Assembly (NCBI RefSeq): GCF_042684865.1
Contig: NZ_JBHUML010000005.1
Span: 186,001 to 250,000, forward strand
Direction: 5' to 3'
Length of the DNA: 64,000 nucleotides
Source: Salibacterium lacus
GTDB lineage: Bacteria; Bacillota; Bacilli; Bacillales; Marinococcaceae
Notes under the pieces: model-generated
Databases searched by the model: none
Told to the model about the DNA's origin: nothing
Seen by the model: only the letters and a program-made list of their open reading frames with translations
Translations under genes and position numbers: made by a program
Shown here: piece after piece, positions 53,699 through 62,021 of the stretch
Numbering within the stretch: position 1 is the first letter of the stretch
Layout: every line of letters starts with the position of its first letter

Positions 53699-54361
53699 TC
53701 ATTGTTTTCTGGAGAAATAAAGGCTGCCGTTCTGCTCCATCTCGGCATAAAACACATCCGACACGCCCTCCAGCCCGCCGCGTTTCATCTGATCGAGTAC
53801 TTCTTCGTGGGAGAGCGCCAGTTTTTCCATATTGGCTCTGTTCCAGCGTCCATCGGAAATGATTTCGGTCGGGAGCATGGGGAATTTGGTGGAACCGGCG
53901 GTGCGCTCCGCATCTTTTTTCTTCATGACGGACAGGTTGCCGTCGGTTTCGAAAACAGCATAGGCGACTTCCGACACCGCAAACGCGTTTTTCTGCCGCA
54001 GCATGGCTTTCAGCGCATTCACATCAAGACGGGCACGGCGCAGCGCATGCTCCATGATCTCCCCTTGATGAACCAGTATGACGGGCTCCCCTTCCATGAT
54101 ACGGCGTGCTTGGCGGGAGCGCAGATCCATCACACCGAACAGAATCGTCAAGATGGACCATACGACAAGCGCGGTCATCCCGTTCGTCAGACTGAACGTG
54201 TCACTGGCGATGAGATCGGCGGCAATGGAGCCAATGGCAATGCCGGATATGAAATTGAAAAAAGTAAGCTGCCGCAGTTCCTTGCGCCCCATGATCCGCG
54301 TCAGAACAAGCAGGGCGGAAAACGCAAGCACCACACGCAGCAGAAGTTCTGGCATCGACAC
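53699..54361 (-). CDS. DUF421 (YetF-like) membrane protein
   Basis: A 220-residue protein with three N-terminal hydrophobic segments (RVVLAFSALLVLTRIMG, FFNFISGIAIGSIAADL, ALVVWSILTILFGVM) and a cytosolic or external alpha/beta domain containing RARLDVNALKAMLRQKNAFA and EVAYAVFETDGNLSVM, as in DUF421 proteins such as YetF/YrbG; these are widespread in spore formers and largely uncharacterised. Start ATG 54361 has GGAG upstream. Flanked on both sides by extragenic copies. Confidence 0.9.
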   Translation of the reverse strand: MSMPELLLRVVLAFSALLVLTRIMGRKELRQLTFFNFISGIAIGSIAADLIASDTFSLTNGMTALVVWSILTILFGVMDLRSRQARRIMEGEPVILVHQGEIMEHALRRARLDVNALKAMLRQKNAFAVSEVAYAVFETDGNLSVMKKKDAERTAGSTKFPMLPTEIISDGRWNRANMEKLALSHEEVLDQMKRGGLEGVSDVFYAEMEQNGSLYFSRKQ

Positions 54362-54414
54362 TATAACCGCTCCTTTTTCTGCTTAGTCTGGCTGAAAGCA
54401 AGGTAAACCATACA

Positions 54415-54720
54415 CCCAAACCGTTTGGATGCCAACATGGCTCTAACCCGACGTTTACAGACATTTTAATGGCTGATATGTCCAGTAAACATTTTTACTG
54501 GACATATTTTATAGAAAAACCGGAAAAAGTGTCCGTAACCCCCATGTTAGAAACATTCTGCCGCCCAAAATGGCTCTAACCGACACAATCTCCGCCCCGC
54601 CGGCAAAGTGTGTCCTCCAATCCCGCTCTAAAATGCCCTTCAGCCATTCCGGAACTGGATTGTGTCTTTTAGACTCCGGCTAACATCCACAATCCCGGCT
54701 GCCCGAAAAGATTGTGACTC
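54415..54720. repeat. Extragenic element copy 4 (minus orientation)
   Basis: Reverse complement closely follows copy 1: GTCTAAAAGACACAATCCAG, GGAATGGCTGAAGGGCATTT, GGTTACGGACACTTTTTCCG, palindrome ATATGTCCAGTAAA / TTTACTGGACATAT (near 54478-54509) and GGTTAGAGCCATGTTGGCAT. 54721-54824 holds a short open frame without a ribosome site that I do not accept as a gene. Confidence 0.87.
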
Positions 54721-54824
54721 CTACAACGCCGCACCCCTTCCCAGCAGCCCCAAAACCTCATAAAAAGACTGCTCCGTCCGCCGGCAGGCCCGTTTCTCCA
54801 TCAAGCGAGGTATTTCCATCTTAT

Positions 54825-54870
54825 AAAAAAGGTTTCGATTATCTTGTTTTGATAATCGAAACCTTTTTTT
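54825..54870. terminator. Bidirectional terminator of the DUF6612-like lipoprotein gene
   Basis: AAAAAAGGTTTCGATTATC and GATAATCGAAACCTTTTTTT, a perfect stem with a 7-base loop. Confidence 0.9.
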
Positions 54871-54942
54871 AACATTGTTCACTTGTATCCCAAACTCCTG
54901 ACTTTTTCTACACATCTTTACACAGAATGATGATATAGTTAC

Positions 54943-55860
54943 CTATTCGAGCGTTCCCGTACCTTCTAATTCACTCATATCCAGAGCATTATCAACCGCC
55001 TCTTGGGGAACTTCTATATCATCAATGTCATTAAATTGAGAAAGGGTAAAAGAAGCAGATTGAGAGAAGCTCATTGTCTCTCCTCCTTCTTCCACCTCCA
55101 TGTCAATATCGATATCCATGTCTTCGGTAAAGAAAGTGTCTTTGTTAATAGATACTACATAATTCAACGTTTCAATATTCATGGCCTCCATCATTTGCTC
55201 CACTTCGCCTGCTTGTGCCTCTGTGTTTGTTCCCATTGTTGCAAACTCTTTTCCTATCTCTAACAGATCATCCCCAGAACCGTCTACACTCAACACGTAA
55301 CGATCTTCTTCCTCTTCCACTGAAATATTTTCTGTGCTTTGTTTTATGAGTTCCAACTGTTCTTCCGTTGACACTCCCGTTGTTTGTGTTAATTGGTCTA
55401 TACCTGTGAAGTCTTCCCCGGCTTTTAACCATTGGTCCTCCTCGGCCATGTACATATAAAGTGTTCCTTCTTCATCTAAATATTGTTCCATACTCATACT
55501 TCCAGCTCCCATTGGATTTGGAGCATTTATGTCTTGGTGAATCTTGTATGGATCTTCACTAATATCTGCAGATAGTTCTAAATCCATTGGCATTTCTTCT
55601 TCCCCGGCTGTAATTGTTTGTTCCATCTTTCCTTCCATGTGATAACCGTTCACATCGTTCATCGCATCAGTCGACTTCGTAATAATCTCTTCAACAGACA
55701 ACTCTTCCTCTTCTGCTTCACTGGTTTCACTATCAGTATCGGTTTCCTCTGTTTCTTCAGTCTGCTCTGCCCCTGCATTCTCTTCTGTTTCGTCTTCCCC
55801 GCAAGCGGTTAACACCCATGTACAAGCGCATGCTGCTAAACCCCACTTTAACTTTTTCAT
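54943..55860 (-). CDS. DUF6612-like lipoprotein
   Basis: A 305-residue predicted lipoprotein with signal ending in lipobox VLTAC (Cys20), then a very acidic linker (about 22-58) and a beta-rich domain starting at SVEEIITKSTDAMNDVNGYH. This plan, with the mean-field-like repeats of outer-membrane-carrier LolA/RsiX-type folds, fits the DUF6612 lipoproteins of Bacilli; role unknown. ATAGGAGG before ATG 55860. The strong acidity fits a salt-adapted host. Confidence 0.78.
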   Translation of the reverse strand: MKKLKWGLAACACTWVLTACGEDETEENAGAEQTEETEETDTDSETSEAEEEELSVEEIITKSTDAMNDVNGYHMEGKMEQTITAGEEEMPMDLELSADISEDPYKIHQDINAPNPMGAGSMSMEQYLDEEGTLYMYMAEEDQWLKAGEDFTGIDQLTQTTGVSTEEQLELIKQSTENISVEEEEDRYVLSVDGSGDDLLEIGKEFATMGTNTEAQAGEVEQMMEAMNIETLNYVVSINKDTFFTEDMDIDIDMEVEEGGETMSFSQSASFTLSQFNDIDDIEVPQEAVDNALDMSELEGTGTLE

Positions 55861-56134
55861 CTCTATTCCTCCTATACACATATGCACCATATTTGTTTTT
55901 ATTTGTTATGTAAATAACGGTACATGTATGAAAAATTTATCCAAAGAAGATTTTATCCTTCTACACAAATCTTGTAAACCCAACAAAAGGTCCGATACAA
56001 TGGATCTATGTTCATCGAATATACTTTAGTAGTTTTAAATTACATGATAAAAGATACATATAATTTAATACATAATATTCTTTTTTTTATAAATAATGTA
56101 TCGTATCATGACATTTGTCGAAAGGAGCAGGATT

Positions 56135-56824
56135 ATGAATTATGTGTACATAATTATTGGTATAGCCTCGTTTATAGGCATGTATTTATTTGTAGATTTC
56201 CTTATATCGTTACATGACATTTTTATTCTTTTTCCACTTATTCTATTACTATGGTGTATCATTTCTACAGTGATTAATTCTTCAAAGAAACGTAAAGATG
56301 AGGAAATAGAATCCTCTAAAGATGGAGAAGTTGCTGCGACAAAAAGGGAGGTGAAGGGAATTGGTGGTTGGTTAATAATAGTAATTATAATCCTGGGTAT
56401 TAGTCTAATATATTCATCCTATATAGCCATTACGGATGGGAGAGTTATGTTGAATCCTGAAATGTGGCAGGAAATATCACAGCCTGATGGATTATTATAC
56501 CATCCACTCAATGGATCTCTTATCATTTTTGAATTGATTTTTCATGTCATGTTGGTCGTATTCACTATTGTTCTAGTAGTACTACTGTTTATGAAAAAAA
56601 AGATATTTCCCCGACTAATGATAATCTTTCTATTGAGCCGTTTCATTATTGGGGGCATTTTAGCTTTTGCTTCTTATAACGTGTTAACGTCTATTCCTTA
56701 TTATGAAATGAACCAACTAAAAACCGACTTGTATTCTTCCCTTGCAGGAGCAATAATAGGCTGTGGCATTTGGGTACCTTATTTTTTCGTATCTCAAAGA
56801 GTTAAAAATACGTTCGTCCAATAA
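56135..56824 (+). CDS. DUF2569-type membrane protein
   Basis: A 229-residue membrane protein. Two N-terminal hydrophobic segments, a charged loop (SSKKRKDEEIESSKDGE), then the DUF2569 part from GIGGWLIIVIIILG to the C-terminal IIGCGIWVPYFFVSQRVKNTF with four more segments. GGWL and W-PY-xxS-RVKxTF are the family marks. Function unknown. GAAAGGAG before ATG 56135. AT-rich. 55861-56134 upstream has no gene. Confidence 0.8.
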   Translation: MNYVYIIIGIASFIGMYLFVDFLISLHDIFILFPLILLLWCIISTVINSSKKRKDEEIESSKDGEVAATKREVKGIGGWLIIVIIILGISLIYSSYIAITDGRVMLNPEMWQEISQPDGLLYHPLNGSLIIFELIFHVMLVVFTIVLVVLLFMKKKIFPRLMIIFLLSRFIIGGILAFASYNVLTSIPYYEMNQLKTDLYSSLAGAIIGCGIWVPYFFVSQRVKNTFVQ

Positions 56825-56949
56825 TATAAGGGAGATTATTAAAGCTTAGGCGGCGGCTTTGATGGTTTTAGTCGTATTGGCGGAGGAGGTTACTAAGTAC
56901 AATAACCTTAATAGTTATACGGCAGATCGTTATCGTGGTCTGCCCTTTT

Positions 56950-57075
56950 TCATTATTTAATTTGGTTTGGTTATTCAGTCCTTCGATAGGACCGTTGATA
57001 GAGCCAAAGGGGAAACTGTTTAAAACCTTCGTCTGCCAGTTCTTAAGGGTTTGGGCAGCCTTTTTTAGTACGAAA
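56950..57075 (-). pseudogene. C-terminal remnant of an ISL3-type transposase
   Basis: On the minus strand a short frame gives NWQTKVLNSFPFGSINGPIE, then GLNNQTK, which is the conserved end of ISL3-family transposases (W-xxILNSF-NGxIEGxNNKIK). Nothing else of the element is left in 56825-57120. Confidence 0.65.
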
Positions 57076-57120
57076 TTGTTTTAAAATCCCAACATTTATT
57101 GTAGAGCCTTTCTATGAATG

Positions 57121-57156
57121 AAAAGGGCTGCTCCATCTCTGGAACAGCCCTTTTGT
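57121..57156. terminator. Terminator of the sigma/anti-sigma operon
   Basis: AAAAGGGCTG-CTCCA and TGG-AACAGCCCTTTT form a near-perfect stem that can act in both directions; it lies about 30 bases past the end of the anti-sigma-like gene. Confidence 0.75.
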
Positions 57157-57184
57157 GTGCGCCTAATCACCCATTATTCTAAAA

Positions 57185-58429
57185 TCAGATGGTCCATTCA
57201 TCATTCACAAGAGCCACAAGCTTCCATTCCCCGCTGTCGTCCTGTTTCATGACAACATTCAGAGCCGACCAGTTCATGCCCGCGCTTTCACCGGAGCCTT
57301 CCACGTAAAATTCAACGACCGTGGCATCCGGGAAGGTCTCCTGAATGTTGGGCAGCATGTTGCCGCGCTGCGATGTTTCTCCCACGTTGATTTCATCGGG
57401 GTCGCTCAGCCCGGGGTCGTAGATATACTCTTCGTAATACGAACTCGGGGTCATCTCGATCGGACGGCCGCTTCCGTCCTGCGTGCCCCACACGTACTGC
57501 TGTTCACTTTGAAAAAAGCTTTCGATGTCTTCCGCCTGAAAGACCTGGGCCTCGTTTTCGTCCACATGAATATACGGGGAAAAGAGCACCCCTTCTTCCG
57601 GATGGACGAGCTCGGAAAGCCGGGTCAGATCCTGGCTGATCAAATAATCCACGACGGACTGCGCGGCGGCGGCCACGTCCTGCTCCCCTTCGCCGGCGTT
57701 ATCTTCCGCGGTATTGCCGCTGTCGAGTTCGTTCGTTTCGATCTCATCGACGATCCACTGGTTGCCGTCATAGACGGCGTTATAAATCATTTCGACGTGT
57801 CCTAGCATTTCGTTATCACGTTCCTGCACAATCCGGACGTGATCCCGGGCTTCCTCCTCCAGAGCAAACGACTGGTCTTCCTGAAGCCATGTCGGAGCAT
57901 CTTTGGCAATCACGTAAATGCCATCGTCCTCTTCCCTGAAATAAGAATCGGTCATCCACTCGGCCAGATCCGTCGACATCACCTCCTCGAAATGCTGCTG
58001 CACCTCATCCAGTGTTTGATACGACTCGACGCGCTGGCTGTCGGTGTCATTAATCAGGGTTTCAAACGATTCCCTGTACGCGCTCATGACCTCAAGCGCC
58101 CGCTCTTCGGTAAGTTCCGGCGGGGCCTCTTCTTCCGACTGTGACGGCGCTTCCTGCACTCCGCCATCCGGAGTCTCCTGCTCTTCATCACCCGGAGCCG
58201 TACCTGAGCCTTCCGATCCTGGAGCGGTGCCCTGTTGACTCATGACGAGAAGGGCCGCAATGCCGGCTGCCGCAAGGGTCCCGCCAAACGTATAGATCCG
58301 CTTCCAGGACGTTTTTTTCTTCGATTTTCTTTCCACGCCCTGAATAATCTCGTCCGGCGAGACCGAGGGCGGCATGTTTTTATAGCCTTCTTCAAGCTCT
58401 TTCATGCGCTCTTCAAACGACTTACTCAT
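57185..58429 (-). CDS. Membrane anti-sigma-like protein paired with the ECF sigma factor
   Basis: A 414-residue protein with an N-terminal cytosolic part of about 45 residues (SKSFEERMKELEEGYKNMPP), one membrane segment (IYTFGGTLAAAGIAALLVM, about 45-64), a Gly/Glu/Pro linker and a large external domain. N-in/C-out layout and the eight-base overlap with the sigma gene mark it as the likely anti-sigma factor or sigma regulator. The short N-terminal part has no clear zinc-binding ASD motif, so the mode of sigma binding is not settled. The external domain family is unknown to me. Confidence 0.75.
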   Translation of the reverse strand: MSKSFEERMKELEEGYKNMPPSVSPDEIIQGVERKSKKKTSWKRIYTFGGTLAAAGIAALLVMSQQGTAPGSEGSGTAPGDEEQETPDGGVQEAPSQSEEEAPPELTEERALEVMSAYRESFETLINDTDSQRVESYQTLDEVQQHFEEVMSTDLAEWMTDSYFREEDDGIYVIAKDAPTWLQEDQSFALEEEARDHVRIVQERDNEMLGHVEMIYNAVYDGNQWIVDEIETNELDSGNTAEDNAGEGEQDVAAAAQSVVDYLISQDLTRLSELVHPEEGVLFSPYIHVDENEAQVFQAEDIESFFQSEQQYVWGTQDGSGRPIEMTPSSYYEEYIYDPGLSDPDEINVGETSQRGNMLPNIQETFPDATVVEFYVEGSGESAGMNWSALNVVMKQDDSGEWKLVALVNDEWTI

Positions 58430-58958
58430 CAGACACTCCCTCCTTTTCCATCAGGTATTTCAATTTCTTTCTGGCCCGCATCACCTGGGATTTCACGCCG
58501 GACTCGGACGTTCCGGTCACTTGACTGATTTCAGCGTACGTCTGATGGTGAAAATAATGAAGCACCAGCGGCACACGGTATTTTTCATCGAGTCCCTGAA
58601 TCAACTCATGCAGCTCCATCGCTTCTTCGCTCACGTTCAGCGTGTCATACGCATGATCCGGCGTCGTTTCTTTTACTTTCTCGACTTTCCGACGCTGCCG
58701 TTTCTGCTTACGCATCATGTCCCTTGCGGTGTTGAGCGTAATCGAATACAGCCACGTCGTGAACGTGCCGCCCGAAAAACGGCCGATCGAACGGTACACT
58801 TTCAGAAAAACTTCCTGGGTCACGTCATCTATCTCATCGGGTTGCACTCCAATCTGGTAAGCGAACCGCTGCACCGTCTGATAATACGTGTGCACGACAT
58901 CGTGAAAGGCTTCCTTGTTTCCGCTGCGGGCAAGTTCCACCGATTCTTCACCGGTCAT
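58422..58958 (-). CDS. ECF-type RNA polymerase sigma factor
   Basis: A 178-residue alternative sigma factor of the extracytoplasmic-function group. Region 2 covers about 18-88 (EIDDVTQEVFLKVYRSIGRF with the core-binding part, WLYSITLNTARDMMRK for -10 contact) and region 4 about 120-172 (QTYAEISQVTGTSESGVKSQVMRARKKL, the -35-binding HTH). AAAGGGGGGAG before ATG 58958. It overlaps the membrane protein gene that follows; together they form a sigma/anti-sigma switch. Closest in type to SigW/SigV/YlaC-like factors; target genes not visible. Confidence 0.93.
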   Translation of the reverse strand: MTGEESVELARSGNKEAFHDVVHTYYQTVQRFAYQIGVQPDEIDDVTQEVFLKVYRSIGRFSGGTFTTWLYSITLNTARDMMRKQKRQRRKVEKVKETTPDHAYDTLNVSEEAMELHELIQGLDEKYRVPLVLHYFHHQTYAEISQVTGTSESGVKSQVMRARKKLKYLMEKEGVSDE

Positions 58959-59045
58959 GACTCTCCCCCCTTTATTTTCTTGTTCTACCTATGTAACGAC
59001 ACGAGAGCGGAAATGGTCCCATCTTTTTTTACTTTCTGTATCTGT

Positions 59046-59080
59046 AAAAAAAGGGACCCGTTCCTGTACGGGCCCCTGTC
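59046..59080 (-). terminator. Terminator of the DinB-family gene
   Basis: On the minus strand GGGGCCCGT-ACAGGA-ACGGGTCCC followed by seven T, just past the stop at 59102. Confidence 0.75.
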
Positions 59081-59101
59081 TGTGCGGTGAATCGCTTCGT
59101 A

Positions 59102-59557
59102 TTACGATGTTTTTGTGAAAGAGGGTAGTTCTTCCACCCCGGCGGTGCGGGCATACGTGAAAAGCTGTCCTTTGTGATGGATTTCATGGTCAATGGCATT
59201 CGTTAAAAAGAAATGGCCGGGCTCGTTCATACCCATTATATCAAACGTCTGCTGCAGATCGTCGTCGGATAGCGCCTGGAGCTTTGCATCGGTTTTTGCC
59301 GTATAGTCTTTCACATGTTCGAGTACGTCATGCATGGTCTCGAATGAAGGGGTATCCGCCATTTCCGGGGAACCGCCGCTGACGAGTTCTGCGAACATGT
59401 GCGTGGAAGCTGCTGTATGGGCGGCGAGCTTTCCGAACGTCATCGCACCGTCCCAGGGAGCAAAGTTCACATGTTCATCTGCGGATGCTTCCACCAGTTC
59501 TTCCAGTACGCTGCGGTGCCTCATCCACCTTGCTCTGATTGCTTCTGCCTGACTCAT
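59102..59557 (-). CDS. DinB-family protein
   Basis: A 151-residue four-helix-bundle protein of the DinB/YfiT superfamily. The three metal-binding His positions are visible: AAHTAAST (about 47), and DHEIHHKGQL (about 127 and 131). Members act as bacillithiol- or other thiol-dependent transferases or are of unknown role. AAAGGAGAGG before ATG 59557. Monocistronic. Confidence 0.88.
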   Translation of the reverse strand: MSQAEAIRARWMRHRSVLEELVEASADEHVNFAPWDGAMTFGKLAAHTAASTHMFAELVSGGSPEMADTPSFETMHDVLEHVKDYTAKTDAKLQALSDDDLQQTFDIMGMNEPGHFFLTNAIDHEIHHKGQLFTYARTAGVEELPSFTKTS

Positions 59558-59692
59558 CGGTCAATCCTCTCCTTTGGTTTCGTGCGGTATGATGTTCGTT
59601 CCCCTTCTTATGTTCCACTTTGTATCCGCAGAAAAACGTCCTCTTTGCGCTTTGTTGTATTGGTTTTCTTTCTCGTTTGAATCACATCGTAC

Positions 59693-60883
59693 TTAAAATC
59701 CGGCAAAGTGAAGCATGTATCCGCCGGCGATGCCGAGGAGGACGATCATCCAGGCGGGGGTTTTCCAGACGTTTAACAGGGCAAATAGGACGAGCCCGAG
59801 GGCGAAGTCGGCGGTGTTAAAAATGGAGCTCTGCACGACGGGGTCGTAAAAGGCGGCGATCAGGATGCCGACGACTCCTGCATTGACTCCCATCAAAACG
59901 GCCTGGAAGGAGGCGCGCCGGCGCAGTTCGTTTAGAAATGGCAGCGCGGCGGTGATGAGCAGAAAGGATGGCAGAAAGATGGCGATGGTCGCTGTCACCG
60001 CGCCTCCGATGCCCTGCATCATCGTGCCGAGGTAGCTGGAAAAGGTGAACAGCGGTCCCGGTACGGCCTGCGCCATGCCGTAGCCTGCGAGAAATTGGTC
60101 GGCGGAGAGCAGTCCCTGCGGCACGAGTTCGCGTTCGATCATCGGCAGGACGACGTGACCGCCGCCGAATACGAGCGCGCCGACGCGGAAGAAGATATCA
60201 AAGATGCGTACGAGCGGGTTTTCCACGGCAGCGGCGAGTACCGGCAGCAGGACAAGAAGGGCCGCCAGAATGCCGAGTGAGGTCACGCCTGCTTTTTTTG
60301 AAAGTCCTGTCTCAAACGTTTCCAGGTTGGTTTCGGCTTTGTTTTTAAATAACGTCCAGCCTGTGATGCCGGCTGCAGCGATGACGAGAAGCTGCACCCA
60401 GGCGGTGGGAAACAACAGCATCACGACCGCTGCAGCTACCGCCATCGCGCGCCGCACGCCGTCCGGTGCCAGTTTTGCCCCCATGCCGAGAAGGGCATGC
60501 AGTACCACTGCCGCCGCGACTACTTTCAGGCTTTGAATGAAAACGGCGTCCTCGAGCGAAAAGGTTTGGTATAAAAGCGCAAACACGACGAGTACGATGA
60601 CCGAAGGCAGCGTAAAGCCGAGCCACGATACAACCCCTCCAAAGAAGCCGCCGCGGAGCATCCCGATTGAGATGCCGACCTGACTGCTCGCCGGGCCGGG
60701 AAGAAACTGACAGACCGCAATTAAATCGGCATACGTTTTATCATTCAGCCATTTTTTCCGGTCGATGTATTCGTCTTTAAAATAAGCCAGATGCGCCACC
60801 GGCCCGCCAAACGACGTCAGTCCCAGTTTCACGGACGTCAGCAGGATTTCAAGCAGCACAAAAAACCGGTTTTTCTCTCTCAT
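59693..60883 (-). CDS. chrA: Chromate transporter, long-chain type
   Basis: Membrane carrier that exports chromate, 396 aa. Two homologous CHR domains (about 10-175 and 215-390), each starting with the family mark: KLGLTSFGGPVAHLAYFKDE and FRVGALVFGGGHVVLPMIER, followed by QFLPGPASSQVGISIGML and MAQAVPGPLFTFSSYLG. About 11-12 hydrophobic segments. ATG 60883 behind GGGAGAGAAG is the likely start; it begins just after (and the frame overlaps) the padR gene, so both form one operon with PadR first. Confidence 0.93.
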   Translation of the reverse strand: MREKNRFFVLLEILLTSVKLGLTSFGGPVAHLAYFKDEYIDRKKWLNDKTYADLIAVCQFLPGPASSQVGISIGMLRGGFFGGVVSWLGFTLPSVIVLVVFALLYQTFSLEDAVFIQSLKVVAAAVVLHALLGMGAKLAPDGVRRAMAVAAAVVMLLFPTAWVQLLVIAAAGITGWTLFKNKAETNLETFETGLSKKAGVTSLGILAALLVLLPVLAAAVENPLVRIFDIFFRVGALVFGGGHVVLPMIERELVPQGLLSADQFLAGYGMAQAVPGPLFTFSSYLGTMMQGIGGAVTATIAIFLPSFLLITAALPFLNELRRRASFQAVLMGVNAGVVGILIAAFYDPVVQSSIFNTADFALGLVLFALLNVWKTPAWMIVLLGIAGGYMLHFAGF

Positions 60884-60897
60884 TCTCTTCTCTCCCA

Positions 60898-61203
60898 TCA
60901 CTTGATTTCTTTGAATAGTTCATACGCTTTCGCGCGAGCTTCTTTCATGACTTCGACCCCGTGCCCGGTGGCTCCGTAGTATTTGCGGATATGGCCCTCC
61001 ACCTTGACTTCTTCTTTGTATAAAAGACCGTCCGCTTCCATCTGGTGCAGCATCGGATACAGGGTGCCCGCGCTGATGTCATAACCGTGTTCCCGCAGTT
61101 CCTCGAGCATCCACGATCCATAAATCCCTTCTTTATCGGCGTGGTAAAGGATATGGATATGGATGAAACCGAGAAACAGTTTCCGTAAAATTTTGTTATC
61201 CAA
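60898..61203 (-). CDS. PadR-family transcription regulator
   Basis: A 101-residue repressor with a single winged helix: FIHIHILYHADKEGIYGSWM, then ISAGTLYPMLHQMEADGLLY, the PadR core, and a short C-terminal helix for dimerisation (VMKEARAKAYELFKEI), i.e. the PadR-s2 type. It is the first gene of the operon with chrA and faces a triple GATATC site 20-50 bases upstream, so it very probably represses itself and chrA and responds to chromate or a related signal. Confidence 0.92.
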   Translation of the reverse strand: MDNKILRKLFLGFIHIHILYHADKEGIYGSWMLEELREHGYDISAGTLYPMLHQMEADGLLYKEEVKVEGHIRKYYGATGHGVEVMKEARAKAYELFKEIK

Positions 61204-61219
61204 TCTGTCATCCCCTTTT

Positions 61220-61251
61220 GATATCGGAATCCGATATCGTATTTCGATATC
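61220..61251 (-). promoter_or_regulatory. PadR operator: three GATATC half-sites at 13-bp steps
   Basis: GATATC occurs at 61220, 61233 and 61246. The first two bound the palindrome GATATCGGAATCCGATATC and the last two GATATCGTATTTCGATATC, so two overlapping dyads share the middle box. They lie directly in front of padR. Confidence 0.7.
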
Positions 61252-61413
61252 AGTGTATAACTTTCCTTTTTTATTGTAAAGATGTTATAATACGTTCATT
61301 TCTGCGGGCTGTAAGCAACCGTTCCGGAATGCTTATATTGGCGTCCCGGCACCGTTTCTGTTATGGTTAAAAGCAGAAAAAACAGGGAAACTTTGTGGAA
61401 GGGGTGAAGACGT

Positions 61414-61791
61414 ATGGCAGATGAACAGAAAAAGGAAAACGAGGAATTCGAAAACCTGGAAGAAGAAACAGAGCCGGATAAACTGCCGGTTGAAGACGAA
61501 GAAGAACAGGACGAAGAATCGGAGGAATCCGAAGAAGATAAGGATGAGGACAAGGACGAGGAAGATGAGGAAAGTGAAAAACAATCGTCCGGACCGGATG
61601 TCGGCAAGTCTCTGTTCACTATCGGACAGCAGGTATCCTATAAAAACAAGGCGTGCACGGTAATTAACGAATACGAGCGCAGCCTTTGTATCGAATATAA
61701 TCATTTCCCATTTGCAGATGAAAACGAAGAAGACTTCCCGTACCGCCGGGAAATCATCCGTAAAGGCGAAGCCGAAGCACCGGTGGAATAA
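61414..61791 (+). CDS. Very acidic protein with a C-terminal KOW/DUF2187-like domain
   Basis: A 125-residue protein. Residues about 5-58 are almost only Glu, Asp, Ser and Lys (EEEQDEESEESEEDKDEDKD); about 62-115 form a small beta domain (FTIGQQVSYKNKACTVINEY, ERSLCIEYNHFPFADE) that reads like the KOW-type DUF2187 fold of Bacillus YkvS, though I cannot confirm it. Extreme acidity fits proteins of salt-adapted cells or a nucleic-acid or basic-protein mimic. GGAAGGGG before ATG 61414; own terminator. Confidence 0.7.
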   Translation: MADEQKKENEEFENLEEETEPDKLPVEDEEEQDEESEESEEDKDEDKDEEDEESEKQSSGPDVGKSLFTIGQQVSYKNKACTVINEYERSLCIEYNHFPFADENEEDFPYRREIIRKGEAEAPVE

Positions 61792-61821
61792 CCTTTCCGG
61801 GGTAAAATCAGCATATGATGG

Positions 61822-61860
61822 AAAAGGCCGGGCGATTTTCATCAATCGCCCGGCCTTTTC
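61822..61860 (+). terminator. Terminator of the acidic-protein gene
   Basis: AAAAGGCCGGGCGATT and AATCGCCCGGCCTTTT, a perfect 16-bp stem with a 6-base loop. The gap 61861-62020 holds several GACGTT/AACGTC motifs like those at 22500-22595. Confidence 0.9.
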
Positions 61861-62021
61861 GTTTTTTCCCGCGGATTAGTGCTTAGCAGGAGAAACTGCC
61901 GCATAAATCCGTTCATAGTGACGTTTGGCACACCCGATTCCTGCTGAACGTCATTATGAAGTCCGCATAACGACGTTGGAATGAAAATGTGGTGCCTGAA
62001 CGTCAGTAACACCCTATCACT

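Noticed and set aside
54721..54915. Small minus-strand gene between extragenic copy 4 and the lipoprotein terminator
   Set aside because: It runs through the terminator stem, has no ribosome site, and matches no family I know.
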